Shown here in pieces: positions 4,940 through 6,171 of a stretch of DNA of 6,171 nucleotides. The translations under genes and the position numbers were made by a program. The notes beneath the pieces are model-generated. The model searched no databases and had not been told where the DNA came from. It saw only the letters and a program-made list of their open reading frames with translations. The DNA is taken from the NCBI GenBank assembly GCA_021781775.1, contig JAJXWE010000113.1, forward strand, positions 1-6,171, read 5' to 3'. Source of the stretch: Pseudomonadota bacterium (GTDB taxonomy: Bacteria > Pseudomonadota > Gammaproteobacteria > Steroidobacterales > Steroidobacteraceae). The stretch's first letter is position 1. Every line of letters begins with the position of its first letter.

Positions 4940-6171
4940 TCAGTCCAGATTGTAGGAGAAGCCGACCTGGAAGGTCCTGCCGTACTGATCCCAGCGGATG
5001 ACCTGACGCGGGTCACCATTCTGGTAGGTCTCCTGCACCTCGTTATTGAGGTTGGTGCCTGAGCCGATCAGCGTCAGACCCTTGAGCCGACCGCTGTAGA
5101 ACTCGTAGCTCACCTGGGCGTCAAGGTAGTGCTGACCCTTTATCATGTCTTCCTGACGGGTCTCGCTCAGACCAAATATGCGCCCGAGGAATCGCGTGCG
5201 CGAATCGAACCCGACTTCGGCCTCCAATCCGCCGAAGCCGTAGTACAGGCCGTAGTGCTCCACCCACTTCGACAGACCATCGATCGCCACCGGAGAGGTG
5301 TTGCCCGGATAGTAAATCGCGCTCTTGGTCAAGTTGGCACTAGCCTGAATGCCGAAGCCGTTAAGCCAGTGCGTGATGTCCCCGAGTGGGACGTTGGTCG
5401 CGAGCTGCGCGCCGTAGAGCTTGCCGGTACCCTGGTTCGCGGGCACCGTCGCCGTCCCGAGCGGAGTGCCGAGCAGGGCTTGTTGAGACGCGGTGAGATA
5501 CGAATTCACGAACGGCGTGAAATTCTGCTCCGTTGCCGCCGCATCGTTGATGTAGTCCGAGAGACTCAGGTAGTACAGCGAGAACTGCACGTATCCCGTG
5601 CCGCCTCCCTGGCACATCGGTCCCTGGTTCTGCGTGCACTGATACCCCGAGGCGTGCCCGGTGAAGTAGCGCTCGAAGCTCAGGTTGTAGTTGGTCGCCA
5701 TCGTCGGCAGGAGGGCCGGATTGCCGCCGGAACTGCTGAAGTACGACTGGTTGGGATTCGTGCTCGTCAAATATTGGGGGCTCGTGCTGATGTTGGCACC
5801 CGCGCTCATTTCGCTCATGCGCGGCCGCGCCATCGTGCGTGCGATGCCCAGACGCGCATCATAGTTGTCCGGGAGAGAGAACACGAGGTTCAGGCTCGGC
5901 AGCACGCGCGTGAAACTCGTGCCACCCACCAGCGGCAGCAGTGTGACCTTTGAGGATCCGCCGGCGGTTCCGCCCGGAGCGATGTAGGATCCCTCCGAAC
6001 TCTGCGAGGTGTGGGCGATCTGCACGCCGAAGTTGCCCCGCAGCCCGATTTTGTCGGTGAGCGAAGTACGGATGTTGAATTGCAGGAACCCGTAGGTGTC
6101 GTTTTCCTTCACCGTCCACTGCGGCGGACCCAGGGGACCGGTGTTCGAACCGGTCGTCGGGAAGAACACGT
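4940..6171 (-). CDS. TonB-dependent outer-membrane receptor, C-terminal beta-barrel part (cut by window edge)
   Basis: About 410 residues are in view, open to the right edge, so the signal peptide, TonB box, plug domain and first barrel strands are missing. The GTG at 6169 is an internal codon, not the start. The segment shows alternating polar and hydrophobic strands and the landmarks of the Xanthomonas/Caulobacter-type TonB receptors: TRVLPSLNLVFSLPDN, the ARLGIARTMARPRMSEMSAG region, GNPALLPTMATNYNLSFERYF, YLSLSDYI, and near the end LKGLTLIGSGTNLNNEV. It ends YGRTFQVGFSYNLD, a terminal strand ending two residues past the aromatic-rich FSY rather than on Phe. Two Cys residues, eight apart in CTQNQGPMC, lie in a predicted surface loop and may form a disulfide. 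Members take up oligosaccharides, siderophores or other ligands using TonB energy; the ligand here is inferred only from context (GH31, halogenases). Confidence 0.95.
   Translation of the reverse strand, partial: VFFPTTGSNTGPLGPPQWTVKENDTYGFLQFNIRTSLTDKIGLRGNFGVQIAHTSQSSEGSYIAPGGTAGGSSKVTLLPLVGGTSFTRVLPSLNLVFSLPDNYDARLGIARTMARPRMSEMSAGANISTSPQYLTSTNPNQSYFSSSGGNPALLPTMATNYNLSFERYFTGHASGYQCTQNQGPMCQGGGTGYVQFSLYYLSLSDYINDAAATEQNFTPFVNSYLTASQQALLGTPLGTATVPANQGTGKLYGAQLATNVPLGDITHWLNGFGIQASANLTKSAIYYPGNTSPVAIDGLSKWVEHYGLYYGFGGLEAEVGFDSRTRFLGRIFGLSETRQEDMIKGQHYLDAQVSYEFYSGRLKGLTLIGSGTNLNNEVQETYQNGDPRQVIRWDQYGRTFQVGFSYNLD

Noticed and set aside
5129..5953. 274-codon plus-strand frame
   Set aside because: It is fully antisense to the TonB receptor barrel, which is well supported; its Arg/Val/Glu-rich translation is a codon-bias shadow.
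1..6171. tRNA, rRNA, CRISPR array, insertion sequence, riboswitch
   Set aside because: No repeat-spacer pattern, cloverleaf, transposase motif or terminal inverted repeat was seen on either strand; the only long inverted similarity is the two halogenase genes.

Overview
The window looks like part of a carbohydrate- or glycoside-utilisation locus of a GC-rich, Gram-negative proteobacterium. The mix of genes is typical of Caulobacterales, Sphingomonadales and Xanthomonadales/Steroidobacterales: a TonB-dependent receptor of the Xanthomonas/Caulobacter type, flavin-dependent 'tryptophan halogenase' family proteins, and an exported glycoside hydrolase. The exact taxon cannot be read from the sequence. 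Four protein genes account for nearly all of it, and two of them run off the window edges.

Layout, left to right. (1) 1-1073, minus strand: the N-terminal 357 codons of an exported glycoside hydrolase family 31 enzyme, cut by the left edge before its catalytic acids. (2) 1074-1593: a 520-bp divergent intergenic region with short palindromes and a possible 24-codon leader ORF whose stop overlaps the start of the next gene. (3) 1594-3108, plus strand: flavin-dependent halogenase 1 (504 aa). (4) 3109-3301: a 193-bp convergent intergenic region with hairpins at both gene ends. (5) 3302-4843, minus strand: halogenase 2 (513 aa), a paralogue of halogenase 1 facing it tail to tail. (6) 4844-4939: a short gap holding a perfect 12-bp-stem hairpin, likely an intrinsic terminator or attenuator. 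(7) 4940-6171, minus strand: the C-terminal ~410 residues of a TonB-dependent outer-membrane receptor, cut by the right edge.

How the parts may fit (inference): the receptor would import an oligosaccharide or glycoside across the outer membrane, the GH31 enzyme would release sugar in the periplasm, and the two cytosolic FAD halogenases would act on an unknown, probably aromatic, compound. Both halogenases keep the family's catalytic residues (Lys, Glu, WxWxIP, GxGxxG). Their C-terminal regions do not resemble the region that binds free tryptophan in PrnA/RebH. Halogenases of this type next to TonB receptors are widespread, but their physiological substrate is mostly unknown, which is the main open question here. 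No flavin reductase, transporter, regulator, RNA gene, mobile element or CRISPR array is visible.
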